Positions 32,823-43,984 of a stretch of 64,000 nt of DNA are shown here, piece by piece. Origin of the DNA: Paguma larvata (taxonomy: Eukaryota; Chordata; Mammalia; Carnivora; Viverridae). The DNA lies in assembly GCA_030068075.1 (NCBI GenBank), contig CM057826.1, positions 113,050,746-113,114,745 on the forward strand, in the 5' to 3' direction. Under the pieces are notes generated by a model, which was not told the origin of the DNA, did no database searches, and saw nothing but the letters and a program-made list of their open reading frames with translations. A program made the translations under genes and the position numbers. Position 1 is the first letter of the stretch. Every line of letters begins with the position of its first letter.

Positions 32823-33759
32823 GTTTCAAGAAGAAGAAGTATTTCTTTCTTTCTCTGTGTTCTTCTGGTAGGATAGTTGCATGAACTTAAAAAAATGGGT
32901 ATGGGTTATGTCTGATAAGAATTTTGTACTTATTTGCAAAGTTGCAAGGGATGAAAATGAAATCATATAACAGGATGGATGTAATTATATGCTAAAATCA
33001 ATATCTACTCTCTACTGAAAATTCTGTTCAGTCTTTTCCCTCTGGTACCTCATGTTGGTTTGGTTTTATCAATGCTTATAAAAATTTATCTGAATAAATT
33101 AAAGGAACCAGGCGGCCTTTTCATCAGAGTACAGTCATACAGAGATCATCTGCCAAATGTAATGTTCCTTCTTTTTTTGAGACCCTGGAAACATTTTCAC
33201 CATTTGACATGCAAGAATCTTCACTCTTATAACAATCAGTGCAGAGAGAAGGCATCGTAATCAAGGAAAATGCCTACCAAATTGACTTCCCTCCTAAAAG
33301 CCATCTGTGTATAATGACTCCCCGTAGCAACTGTAAAGTCATAAGCAATCGGGAGAGTTGCTCAAGCTAAGAGAAAACGCAAATCACAGAATTGAGAATT
33401 ATAGGACAATAAAGTCAACCTGGCCACAGAAGATCTAAAATCACCCAAGTTATAAAACGCGGAATGATAAATCTTGTGTTATTTCATGCTATGAAAGCTA
33501 ACATATTTACCAGCTTATGCCAGCTCCCCACTCCCTTTCTTTTGTTTCCATTTAAATACTAAGCAATACAAACATTTTCTGTTTTCTGAGCTTAATTGGT
33601 AACTAAAGGCTACATTGGTTAGATGCCTGAATAACAACAAGAAAAGGGAAATAAAGAATCCCTCTACAGCTCTAAAATTGCTCTGTCTTTGGCCACATGA
33701 AGACAAAATAAAATAATCATAGAATTTCATTGTCGTGAATTTAACACTCTCATTTTACA
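32823..33759. other. Unassigned DNA
   Basis: No recognised repeat. Open frames 33060-33260 (+) and 33515-33730 (-) show no family features. Confidence 0.5.
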
Positions 33760-34590
33760 ATTGGGAGAACAAACCTCTCCCCTTCATCATCCTCCCAACC
33801 TCTTACCATGTTCCCTATTTCAGGAAAGAGCATTGCTTAATGCCAGAGATATAAGAGCATCATCCCTGTTGAGTCCACCTCTAAACATCTCTTATGGATA
33901 TCTACTTCCATCTATCCCATCCATGGTCCATACCCAGGCCACGGCTTCATCATTTCTCCCCTGGATGACACGGAGTGCATCCAACCTCTTGCTCCACACC
34001 TTTCCCCCATCCCAATCTGTACCTCCTCTTCAGTCAGTAAGCTAGAGCAATGCTTCTAAAGAGTAACTGCAACATTCCCATGTTACATTTTTTGGTGATT
34101 TTTCATCACACTGTAAATAATGTCTGAGGTCCATCACAGACCCACAAGAACCCTAATGAGTGCATCAAGTACACCACTTCCATTCTTTTTGCATGCACCA
34201 CATTGTACTACATGTAATTTCACAAACACAACATGCTCCCTCTCACCTTCCACATTGTGCTCTTTCTGCCCCAAATACTCGTCCGCCTTGTCTTCGAGTG
34301 CTGACTCCTACTCATGGTGAGGTTGCAGCTTAACTGTCATCTCTACAACCTTCCTGACCACTCTCTCAGAGACAGCTCATCACTCCCATAATGTGTTCTC
34401 AAAAGTCTCTATGCGATTGTGACAAAGAACTTGCCCTACTTTATTGCCATTGCTCGTTAGTTATCTGTCTTCTGAGCCAGACTGCAAGTGTTCTGACCAC
34501 AGGGACCAAGTCTATCTTGCTAATTCTTTTATGTTTTGCTCTTAGGATAGTTTCTGGAACATAAAAGCTGTTTAAATTATATTTTATTTG
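33760..34590 (+). repeat. L2 element
   Basis: Pyrimidine-rich L2 body with the expected order: tctcccctggatgacacgga, a gctagagcaatgcttctaaa segment, cttaactgtcatctctacaa, ccttcctgaccactctctca and a tail with gaccacagggaccaagtcta. It is diverged, and open frames through it are relics of low-stop composition. Confidence 0.75.
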
Positions 34591-34724
34591 AATTAACAAT
34601 TAGTTAAGTTGTTCAAATTCTTAGCGAACTAGTAGTATAGTGATGACTAGCTACCAGACTAGTGTTTTCAGCTCCACTAAATTTGGGGGATTTTTTATTA
34701 TGAATTTCAGGATATTTATTCATT

Positions 34725-34875
34725 CATTCAGTGAATATTATATTAAATGTTAAAACAGAAATAACCACTGAATATTACTTTACAGTTAATGTATAGATCA
34801 TTTCATTGCTTAATCCTAAAAGCCATCCTGAAAGTAGGTAATTTTTATAACTTCATCTTAGAAGATGAAATCATT
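34725..34875 (+). repeat. MIR3/L2-like fragment (weak)
   Basis: tattcattcattcagtgaat, then a cctaaaagccatcctgaaag pattern. Diverged. Confidence 0.35.
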
Positions 34876-34900
34876 TCCTTCTTTCTTTTCTCCCAATTCA

Positions 34901-34930
34901 GTAAACAAACAAACAAACAAACAAACAAAA
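34901..34930. repeat. (AAAC)n short tandem repeat
   Basis: About seven aaac units. Confidence 0.95.
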
Positions 34931-35925
34931 TCCACCACAGGATTGAATATGGTTGGTAAGGGATTCTGAATTAGACAGCATACCAAAAGTGGTAAGGAGT
35001 TTGCCTTACTTGGGAGATTAAGCACTAAGTAAACGTATTAAGGAAATGGAAGCCACGTTTCCCATGGGTAACAAAGCAGAGTACAAATATGGAGAGGAGG
35101 AAGGGATTCACATTAACCCTGTGGTGTATATTCGAATTAGTGATATCAGTGTAATCTCATGGTTTCCACTGTAAGATACTGGGATGGGAACAACTTTAAT
35201 GATGGAAGGACAACAGAAGAGCCTTTGTGTCTAGAACCTAATAAGCAATGGGAAAGAGTGGAAAAAGATGAAGACTTGGGCTTATCAGGATCTATGAAAC
35301 TAGAATCTCAAAAAATGAGATCCATGAATCTATTTCACAAATTATTTTTAAGTATTCAAAAATTTAAATCCCCCCACACTAAATAAAGAAATATAAGCTA
35401 TTAACACAAGCACTCTCATAAACTTTAATAACATGAGAAATATTTCCAAAAGAGAAACTGGCAAACTAAGGAATCAAAATGAATTAAGTCAGCACCCAAT
35501 CAAATCACTCCCACTATACACAGGTCCCTAACCACCGAGGTCAGTTCTAGAATCATTATCAAAGACCTGAATCACAGAATAAAAGAAATAAAGTAATGTT
35601 TAATATTCTTGAAAGAATGTCAAAAAGATTTTAGGTAATCTTTTCTTGTGGTTGCTTTTACATTAAGTTGTAGAGATATGAAAGTTTCCATTAGTAATTT
35701 GAGGGGTAAATACCACTATCATGACTGTCCACCTACACTAATATCTTTCCTTTGGTAGTTAAAAACTGTACTAATACTATTAAGAATAAATAATCTTTCT
35801 GAAACCATTGTGAAAGACAAAAATACTAAGCTAAAATTTGCATTTTTATTTATAATTTGTAGCTAGATGAGTCAAGAGGAATCTTGTCCAATTTGCAAAT
35901 GAACATGCAAACTAAAAGGAGGCAC
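34931..35925. other. Unassigned AT-rich DNA
   Basis: No recognised repeat. A 75-codon frame (35159-35386, +) has no motif. Confidence 0.5.
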
Positions 35926-35995
35926 CGCCTTAACAACTGCTATAAAAACTCTATGCCCCTCCTGGCCAATGCTTTTGTCCTCAGGTTGCAAATCC
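35926..35995 (+). promoter_or_regulatory. TATA-containing segment, speculative
   Basis: ctataaaaactctatgcccc sits in a locally GC-richer stretch with a ccaat-like ggccaatgc 3' of it. It resembles an LTR-type core promoter, but no LTR ends could be found. Confidence 0.2.
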
Positions 35996-36149
35996 CTTAA
36001 CTTGGTGACTGAATCACAAATGATCAAAATTGACTGAGGAAGCTTTGCTTTCTTCCAATTAAAGAAAATTTACCTTTGGCTGGTATCATGGTAGTTCTAT
36101 TTTAGAAAAGTGTTACTGCCGTGATTGAAAATATGCTAGGAGAGAGATG

Positions 36150-36560
36150 ATTACCCACTGTATCAGTAAGGGTCTTGGCAGAAAACAGATGGCATAAACC
36201 AACTGGGTAATTTGAGAGAAGTTTAATAAAAAAGAATCTTTATAAAGGTGGAGGCACAGTTTAGAGAAATCAACAGTGCAGAACCCTAGGAATAGCAATA
36301 GCATGAAGACCAAGAAATGCAGAGAATGGTTTAGAATCCAGAGAGAGTAGGTATGCAGAGACACCTGCTTGACAGAAGCCAAGTCCCATTGGGTAGGGAG
36401 CCAAAGGACTAAGTTCCCCAATATCACCCGCCTCCTGGGGTCCCCATTGGCCAAACCCATCTTGAATCTGGATAGCTTGCTGATGCTGACCATATAGGTC
36501 ATCTTTCCATGGCAAAGAGCAGACAATATCCAGTGCATCTCTGTTTTCAAATATCAGAAT
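36150..36560. repeat. Dispersed repeat, family not named
   Basis: Starts with tatcagtaagggtcttggca and actgggtaatttgagagaag, then tttaataaaaaagaatcttt, a pattern that recurs widely in mammalian DNA. The 145-codon minus-strand open frame across it (36113-36550) is attributed to the repeat. Confidence 0.35.
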
Positions 36561-37047
36561 GACATAGAAAAGAGATGCATTAGATGATGGGTCTTACTCC
36601 TCCATAGAAACAGGACTGAGTTATGAGTCATCTTTGGAAAGCATGGCACAAGATCACATGTTTTCCTGTCTTTTTGTTCATTATCATAATGGTCATTTGG
36701 AAGTCATTTTACTGGTTTTGGTTGTTCAGCACTAACTTGCCCTCCACTTGGGTCAGCATTCAGGCTTTTTAAAAAGTGTCCACCCTTTCCTCTTATAGCC
36801 CATGTGCTTAAAAATAGCTAGTACCACTCCAGACTTAAGGATGGGCTGTGGCAAAAACTATCTGATCCACATAATCACATTCCTCCCCTACAATTGACTA
36901 TCAGGGATAGATGTGACCTAAATTGATATGAAAAAACTGAATCCTGTTGACCAGTGGGGAAACACACTCCTTTCTCCTAGAATGGATGAACAGGCGTATA
37001 ACCTTAGAGCCACAAGAGGAGATGCTTACTGAAAAGGGAAATGTACC
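36561..37047. other. Unassigned DNA
   Basis: No recognised repeat or exon. Confidence 0.5.
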
Positions 37048-37086
37048 AAAAAAAAAAAAAAAAGAAAGAAAGAAAAAAGAAAAAGA

Positions 37087-37124
<38 letters not shown>
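37048..37124 (+). repeat. Poly-A / (GAAA)n / (GA)n purine tract
   Basis: About 77 uninterrupted purines: 15 A, then gaaa units, then about 15 GA units. Arg/Lys/Glu-rich open frames here are low-complexity artefacts. Confidence 0.97.
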
Positions 37125-37127
<3 letters not shown>

Positions 37128-37330
37128 CTATATCTTTTTCTCACCAGAACAAGCCTTGTCCTGCCACTGTTCTTTTCTATAACATGGCAGGCAATAAATA
37201 CCCTTTATAATTTGAGTCAGGTTTTCTGTTGTTTATTACAGAGTAGTGTCTCATCAGTACAGTTGACTGTTTCAGATGATTGACTATATCAAGGCTCTTG
37301 GGTGCTCCAGTCAGAGATAACTTTCTAAGA

Positions 37331-37541
37331 GAGCCTGGGTGATTCCGTTGGTTAAGCATTTGACTCGATATCAGCTCCAGTCACGATATCGCAGTCCCAT
37401 AAAATCCAGTCCTGTGTTGAGCTCTGCCCTGAGTGTGGAGCCTGCTTGGGATTCTCTGTCTGCCTCTCTGCCTTTCCTCCACCTATTCTCTCTTTCTCTT
37501 TTCTCTCAAAATAAATAAATGAACATTTCAAAAAAAACCAC
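37331..37541 (+). mobile_element. Carnivoran SINE, diverged
   Basis: Head gcctgggtgattccgttggt, then a ctgccctgagtgtggagcct middle, CT-rich region and ataaataaatgaac tail. The middle is the older carnivoran form. Target duplication aactttcta(a/g) at about 37319 and 37544. Confidence 0.93.
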
Positions 37542-37739
37542 ACAACTTTCTAGGTAGTCTTACTTAATGTTCCCTGAAAATGCCTGCTCATAGCACATTG
37601 TTCATAAACTTTGAACAGCATACTGAGAAGCTGTGATGTGTGTATGTTGGAGACTATACCTGTTTTAATTTAAAATGTTTAAATTCACCAATAATAATTT
37701 AACAGATTATGAAAAATACTTCTCCCTCTACATTCTGAA
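37542..37739. other. Unassigned DNA
   Basis: Nothing recognised. Confidence 0.4.
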
Positions 37740-37830
37740 GATATTTTCTGAGGACTTACTATATACTAGACATCAGGAATTTAAGAATGACTGAGACAGA
37801 GTGTCATAAGAGCTCACTGGAATCTAACAG
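37740..37830 (-). repeat. L2 fragment, antisense
   Basis: A gaggacttactatatactag segment and acatcaggaatttaagaatg resemble the reversed L2 end. Diverged. Confidence 0.45.
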
Positions 37831-38079
37831 ATATCTATCAAGAAGCTTATCCTGAAGAAGTGATATTATAATTAAAGAATATGCAAGATGTTGAGAGAAC
37901 TCCAAAGAAGGGACTATCAATTCTACTACAATTCAAGAAGTCTGATAAGCTTTCTATAGCGTTTTAAGCAGGGCCTGGCAATATACAGAGGATCTCGACA
38001 AGGAAGCTGGACAGTGCAGGCTGAAGAGGCTGCATGAACAAGAAAGGCACATTCACACGTAAAGGTTCAATGTGGCTTT

Positions 38080-38205
38080 AGACAGAGAGTAGCAGCTGAA
38101 AAGTTAGGTTCAACCTGGTTCTCCATCCTTTGCTACTTATGTGATCTTGGACGAGTTGCTTTTCTTGGTACCACTTTCCCACTACAAGACTAATAAATAA
38201 TATCT
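38080..38205 (+). repeat. MIR fragment
   Basis: cttatgtgatcttggacgag, ttgcttttcttggtaccac and aagactaataaataatatc follow the MIR core. Confidence 0.5.
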
Positions 38206-38269
38206 TGTTCATATTAAAAGTCACATTACAGGTAAAAGGTCCATTACTAAAAAAAATCAGAGATAACAG

Positions 38270-38600
38270 ATTAACCTGGAAAGGCAGGCTGGTGCCAGAT
38301 TGTGAAAATCCTTACAAGCTCTATTAAATAATTGGGTTTTTATAGTATAGCTAATATGCACCAAACATTAAAGTTTTTAAGTAGGCACAAACAAGTTTGT
38401 ATTTTAGAAGAGTCATATAACTCTTGCTTTGACGTTTGAAAGCAAAGAAACTAGGATATAGTTATAGTTCTTACCAGAAATGATAAAGGCATGAGGGCCT
38501 TAACTAGGATAGTAGCAGAAAGGATGGAGGAAAAGGGACACAAATGCCCAGGGGATCAAGGATGACTGTAAGGTGTCTGGTGGATGCTGCTACTTTTACA
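38270..38600 (+). repeat. Ancient interspersed repeat, family not named (copy 2)
   Basis: Phrase order gattgtgaaaatccttacaa, gtcatataactcttgctttg, gatagtagcagaaaggatgg and aggatgactgtaaggtgtct. Same family and orientation as the better-hidden copy at 8680-9030. Confidence 0.45.
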
Positions 38601-38635
38601 AATAAAGTAATGTTATTTAAAAAGAAATGACAGGA

Positions 38636-38864
38636 GGGGCACCTGGGTGACTTTGGCCAGGAGGAGAACTGGCTGGTCCAACCTTGGCTCAGGTCATGAT
38701 CTCATAGCTTGTGAGTTCGAGTCCCGTGTTGGACTCTCTACTGACAGCTCAGAGTCTGGAGCCTACTTCAGATTCTGTGTTTCCATTTCTCTCTGCACCT
38801 CCCCTGCTCATGCTCTGTCTCTGTCTCTCTCATTCTCAAAAATAAATAAAAATTAAAAAAAAAT
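38636..38864 (+). mobile_element. Felid SINE with altered A-box region
   Basis: Normal ends: ggcacctgggtga head, ggctcaggtcatgatctcat, gtgagttcgagtcccgtgtt, ctgacagctcagagtctgga, CT-rich region and aaaaataaataaaa tail. Between head and ggctcagg, the usual ctcagtnggttaag segment is replaced by about 37 unrelated bases (38651-38687, containing ggccaggaggagaactggct). Target duplication aaaaa(g)aatgacagga at 38619 and 38865. Confidence 0.9.
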
Positions 38865-38881
38865 AAAAAGGAATGACAGGA

Positions 38882-39510
38882 TTGGGGGGAGAAAACAATA
38901 AGTTCACACTTGGGACCTGCTAAATGTGAGCAGTCTATTTGCTACATAAATGGAAAATCCCAGAAGTTATTGGAAATCTCTCTTAAACTCAAATTTCCAA
39001 GCAGGAGGCACACATGAGCATGAATCGTAAATACATTCCAGGTAAAGGAAAGGAAATGGTGGGCCTGAACAACAATAAGGCTAAAAAAGTGAAATATACT
39101 AAAGCAAAAAGGAAGAACCAGTGAAGGAGACTTAGCAGTCAGCATTTGTGTGGTAGAAGTTCAAGGAGGAATTTGTAGAAATAAATGGTATAGAGAGATA
39201 ACACTTCAGAATAATCAAAAGACATCACTGCACTTGGCAAACACGAATCATTTCCAGCCCTCAAAAGGTAAGTTTCACAGAGGTGATAGAAGCAGAATGA
39301 GACAGCAATGGCAAAGGGCAAGAAGAAAGGTGGAAAAAGGGTTGTGTACCAGGTCAAAGGGCCCACTCTTTCAAGGAGTTGGTTGGCAACACTCCTTGGC
39401 TTCCCTCACTCTCAAAGTCTCTGACCTTAGAGTCAGACTCTGTTGTAACTTAACAGTGGGTGTAGTGAGGCTGTCTCAAAATGGATCTTTTATGATCAGA
39501 AATGCTTGTT
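38882..39510. other. Unassigned DNA
   Basis: No recognised repeat. Opposing open frames 39150-39560 (+) and 39139-39366 (-) overlap. The plus frame runs into the SINE and is not a gene. Confidence 0.5.
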
Positions 39511-39530
39511 TTTTAAAAACCAGGCAGTTA

Positions 39531-39746
39531 CTGGGGCGCCTGGGTGACTCTGTCGGTTGAGTGTCCAACTGTTGATCTTGGCTCAATCATGATCTCACAG
39601 GTTTGTGAGTTGGAGCCCCACATTAGGCTCTGTGTTGACAGTGTGGAGTCTGCTTAGGACTCTCTGTTCATCTCTGTCTTCCCTCCCTGATTCGTTCTCT
39701 CTGCTCTCGCTCTCTCTCAAAATAAATGAATAAACTTTAAAAAATT
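39531..39746 (+). mobile_element. Felid SINE with perfect 20-bp target duplication
   Basis: Head ctggggcgcctgggtgactc, then ggctcaatcatgatctcaca, tgtgagttggagccccacat, tgttgacagtgtggagtctg, CT-rich region and aaaataaatgaataaacttt tail. The duplication ttttaaaaaccaggcagtta is identical at 39511-39530 and 39747-39766, which argues for a fairly recent insertion. Confidence 0.97.
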
Positions 39747-39766
39747 TTTTAAAAACCAGGCAGTTA

Positions 39767-40224
39767 CAGATAGAATTTTGTTTAACTTCCCAAGAATTTT
39801 CCTCTGTTCCCTGTGTAATAACCTTACTCAGAATAAGTAGCAATGATTTAAGAGTTACATTTATAGTTCCTGAAAGCTGACAATAAAACACTGATAAGGT
39901 CTTATTCATTTTGGGGTTATCATCAGGAAATAGTAAGAAACAAAGATGAATTTGATGTTCAATCAATATAGAAGCTGTCCAGATACATATTAACATCATC
40001 TTTCAAATTTACAGCACTGGGAAAGAAAGATCAAAGCTTATTTCCAAAGTTATCTTATTAACCTTTAAATTTGCTTTTGGATATAAGAAAGAGATAAATA
40101 TTTGACCCATTATACGAAAGAGAAATAGATGTCCAACACCCAAAAGGAGCTCCATGTCCAGAATTCACAGCAACAGAGATTTCTGGGTATGATTCACCAA
40201 CACATTAGAACAGTGCCCAACAAA
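39767..40224. other. Unassigned DNA
   Basis: Nothing recognised. Confidence 0.45.
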
Positions 40225-40372
40225 CTTATGATCCATGGTCCACGTGTATCAAATTTATGTTGGGTAATGCATATCCCTGGGGCCCTCATCAGACCTGCAG
40301 ATCTGTTCTTCTGATGGTAGACCATGAACTCTGAATTTTAAAAAGTGCCACAGGAAATTCTGATGTATCTTG
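40225..40372 (+). mobile_element. MER5A-like DNA transposon, 5' part diverged
   Basis: atatccctggggccctcatc, then agacctgcag and the end tgccacaggaaattctgatg follow MER5-type order. Confidence 0.5.
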
Positions 40373-40404
40373 ACATTTTCAAAAATATTCAAAAATCTCC
40401 AATG

Positions 40405-40505
40405 ACTCACCAAGGACAATATTTATTGATTACCTACTAGACACCAAGTATTTGTTATGCACTCTGAAAAATGCCAATGACCATAACATTTTTTCTGCCC
40501 TGACA
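40405..40505 (-). repeat. L2 fragment, antisense
   Basis: caatatttattgattaccta, ctagacaccaagtatttgtt and ccataacattttttctgccc. Confidence 0.55.
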
Positions 40506-41139
40506 TAGTTTGCCTAGACTTATATACCATTGTCTTCCCTGTTCACAACCCCTAGATTTGAGGCAGTACCCATTGTAATACAGCCCTGACGATTGGAACA
40601 GGAATGCATACTGGACAGCTGACCACCAGGTCTCTGTATACTCTGCCTCTCTTGTTCTATCAGTAATTTTAAGTAAGATCTAGAAACTGTAAGCAGTTAG
40701 GGTTGAATGTTGGCATTGATCAATTAGGATTCGATTTGAAGCCACATGCAAAAAGAGCCTGAAGAAGTGTCTAGTCAAGAAAAGTGAAGACTGGAGGGGT
40801 CTCAGAGAGAAGTAGAGGTAAGTGAGTCTTGAGAGCCAGACAAAGATATTAGTTCCTGAAAGCCTTTCAGTTTCCCCAAGGTCATGTTGCTATAGCTTCC
40901 ATGCTATTTTCTATATCTTTACACAAAAACTTTTTACTCAAGCTAGTAGGAGTGAATTTCTACTCCCAGAAATTAGGAGTTTTATCTAGAGAAAATAATT
41001 GATAATTGAGTAAATCCAGTCAATTCAATTTAATTCTTCTACCATAGCAGTAAAGAGCATCACTTTCTGGGCAGATGTGCATTCTAGGAAACTTGAGGTC
41101 TTCCCTTTCCTTCATGTATCATATCCCTATCACCAAAAT
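40506..41139. other. Unassigned DNA
   Basis: Nothing recognised. Ordinary composition. Confidence 0.5.
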
Positions 41140-41835
41140 CACTCATTTCATCTTTAATATCTCCTAATACTATTCATTTCTTTCCCTCTACAACTGCTCT
41201 CCTTGTCAAAGATACCAATATTGCCTACTCAGGCATATTCTAACTGGTCTGCCCATTAACCACTCTGTCCTGTCCAGACAGACCAGAGCAAAATGGTAAT
41301 CTGATCATGTCCTTACTGCCCCACTGCCATGCTCACCACCATCCAACGGCTTCCCATTTACACTCTGTATAAAGACTACATCCTTGGCATAGCTTTCAAG
41401 TCCTAGAGTGATCTCACCCAATCTCATTTCATTTTGCACCTTGTATTCCTCTGCTTTCTGTGTTTGAGCCTCACTGTCTTCTTTCAGTCACAAACAATTC
41501 CCATGCTCCCGTCCACCACAGCTCTTCTTCCAGCCCATACATGCCACTCTTCTCTCACCATCTGCCTAATTCATTTCCAACCATCCTCTGGACCTCATTC
41601 CCATTCCTGATTTCCCTGACAAGGTCAAATACCTCTAGTACAGAGTCTCATAACACTGTGTGGCTCACCTTTTAACAGTTACCACAATTCCAACTTTAAA
41701 TTTGTGTGCTTATTTGGTAATCTGATAATCATCTATTACTCTGTAAGCTCTGTCTGTGTTGTCCACATCTTACCCCAGTACCTCACACTGTTCCTGATAA
41801 AGAGTAAAGTCTCTGAAATATTTCTTGAATAAAAG
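41140..41835 (+). repeat. L2 element
   Basis: Good L2 order: atggtaatctgatcatgtcc, ccatccaacggcttcccatt, aagactacatccttggcata, a tgatctcacccaatctcat segment, a ctctgtaagctctgtctgtg segment and the tail aatatttcttgaataaaag. Confidence 0.85.
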
Positions 41836-42289
41836 TTGAAAAATTGGAAAAATCAAGGAAAAGAAATGAGAAACAGTGCATGAGAACCAGACTTTTAATT
41901 GACAAAACGTAGGTCTGCCCAAGCTGAGGACCAAATGAGGAAACAGGAAGTTGGAGTATTCAGGAATGATTATGAATATTATTGATTCATGACAGGTTGA
42001 GACAACAGAGCACTTGGCTATCTGAGGTGTGGTTAGATCCAGACCAAAATCATCAGTTAATTTAAGATGAAATAGTAGAACAAGAAACATGGATCAAGAG
42101 CCAGAACAGAATGTAGGAAGATTTCTGTCTGAGACAACCATCCAGATGAGGACATAGATAATTGAGTAAGCACAAAGTAGATGAACTAGTTTGTCCAAGG
42201 GCCAGATAGAGCACCAAGAAGAGGTAGGGCTGGTAAAACATGATGAAAAACTGTAGCAAGGGCTAGCCATATGGGTGGCAACTTGGTAA
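41836..42289. other. Unassigned DNA
   Basis: Overlapping minus-strand frames (41770-42090, 42062-42259) show no motif. No repeat recognised. Confidence 0.45.
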
Positions 42290-42525
42290 TGATAGCAATG
42301 ACAGCCATACTAAGCTCTTAATTTATACTTCTAAATGCTTTGATACATTATTTTATTTTAACTCTCAAAATAATCCAATGAGGTAAGCAAATTTACTGTA
42401 ACAATTTTACAAATGAGAAAACTGACCCTCAGTAAATTGCCCAAAGTCAACACTTAGTAAGTGGCAGTGCCAGGTTTGAACCAGAGAAATTGAGTCTATA
42501 CCTTTAAACGCAATAGTGTACTATT
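42290..42525 (+). repeat. MIR3/L2-type element
   Basis: aatccaatgaggtaagcaaa, ttttacaaatgagaaaactg, ttagtaagtggcagtgccag and gtttgaaccag. Confidence 0.7.
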
Positions 42526-42639
42526 TGTTTATGGGATTAGGACCAAAATAGCTTGTTAATGAGTTGGACTCTTCTTGTCTTAGCCACAACATGAGATCAT
42601 AAAAGGGATAAATTAGCAAGGATCAAAATAAGATGGGAA

Positions 42640-42872
42640 GGGTATCTGGGTGGCTCAGTTGGTTAAGTGTCTGACTTCAGCTCAGGTCATAATCTCAGAG
42701 TTTGTGGGTTGGAGCCCCTCACTGGGCTCTGTGCTGACAGCTCAGAGTCTGGGGCCTGCTTTGGCTTTTGTGTCTCCCTCTCTCTCTGCCTTTCCCCTGC
42801 TCACACTCTGTCTCTCTTTCTTTCTTTCTTTCAAAAATAAATAAAGATTAGAAATTTTTTTTAATTTTAAAA
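42640..42872 (+). mobile_element. Felid SINE
   Basis: Head tatctgggtggctcagttgg, ctgacagctcagagtctggg middle, CT-rich region with (TTTC)n and aaaaataaataaagatt tail. Short target match atgggaa at about 42633 and 42876. Confidence 0.95.
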
Positions 42873-42974
42873 AATATGGGAAAAGCATCTTAGCAAATGA
42901 TATCAGATGTTCCTAAATAGATCAAACAGTGACATTATTTAATATCACATTGCTTAAAGAAAAGTAAGCCAGAG

Positions 42975-43190
42975 TGGTTAACAATTCACAGTCAGGTGGA
43001 TATAGTTTCAAATACTGGCCCTGCCACAACCTAGCTGTGTGGCTCTTATTTAAACTCTATGACCCTCACTTTCTGTTCTTAATGAAAATATTAACACTTA
43101 GCTCATAGAGTTGTTTACAAGTTAAATAAGGTAATCTATTTGAAACCTCTCAGTACAGAACTAACATATGCACTCAATAATGAATCAGAA
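42975..43190 (+). repeat. MIR
   Basis: A ttcaaatactggccctgcca segment, caacctagctgtgtggctct, a tatgaccctcactttctg segment and a ttaaataaggtaatctattt end. Confidence 0.7.
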
Positions 43191-43237
43191 AAAGTATTTT
43201 ATAGAACCAATATATCATATTGAAGAAAGGGGAATAC

Positions 43238-43449
43238 TAGGGTGCCTGAGTGGCTCAATCAGTTAAGCACCTGACTTTGGCTCAGGTCATGATCTCACCA
43301 TTCATGGGTTTGAGTCCCGTGTCGGGCTTTGTGCTGACAGTTCAGAGCCTGCTTCAGATTCTGTGTCTCACTCTCTCTCTCTGCCCCTCCCATGCTTGTG
43401 CTCTGTCTCTCTCTCTCTCAAAACTACATAAAAACATTAGAATTTTTTT
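43238..43449 (+). mobile_element. Felid SINE
   Basis: Head gggtgcctgagtggctcaat, gtttgagtcccgtgtcgggc, ctgacagttcagagcctgct, CT-rich region and A-rich tail. Target duplication ttgaagaa(a)g-ggaatac at 43220 and 43450. Confidence 0.95.
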
Positions 43450-43466
43450 TGAAGAAGGAGGAATAC

Positions 43467-43984
43467 GGAACGTTGTTGTTCTTGTTATTATACCTATGGA
43501 CCACATGTTCCATTACCACTGATTTGACAGATACATATACATACATGGATAACCTACTTATTAGTTTAACACCCCTGTGGGAAAACTGAAAATCCCCCAG
43601 CAAAGGCCACTGAATGAAATTGGTAACTGTAGATACGTTTTGCTCTAAGAAACGCTGACAGCTAAACTGAACTCCACTTCTATGCCACTTAGAAGTCTCC
43701 TAGCAGCTTTCGAGCTGGCTTTACAAGTATTTCTAAAAGTCAAAAGCTTTAACACTTCCACATTCAAGACATGACTTGGAGCATACCCATAAGGGTTGCT
43801 CTTCCACAAAGCAGGGAAGCTGGCTTTGTAAGACTATTATGCCTATTTTTAAAAAAGAAAAAAGAGGAATTTGAGTAGTTTGAGGCAAATTTACCAATGA
43901 TACAGTAGTTCTTGCCTCGAAAGGGGGAGCTAATGAAGATGTAAAAAATACTCATTCTTAAACCCTTTGTAGAGTATTGTGACA
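43467..43984. other. Unassigned DNA
   Basis: Nothing recognised. Confidence 0.45.

Noticed and set aside
36113..36550. 145-codon minus-strand open frame
   Set aside because: Covers a dispersed repeat-like segment, overlaps another frame (36270-36515), and shows no family features.
37041..37283. Lys/Arg/Glu-rich open frame resembling a nuclear basic protein
   Set aside because: Direct translation of the A/GA purine tract; low complexity only.
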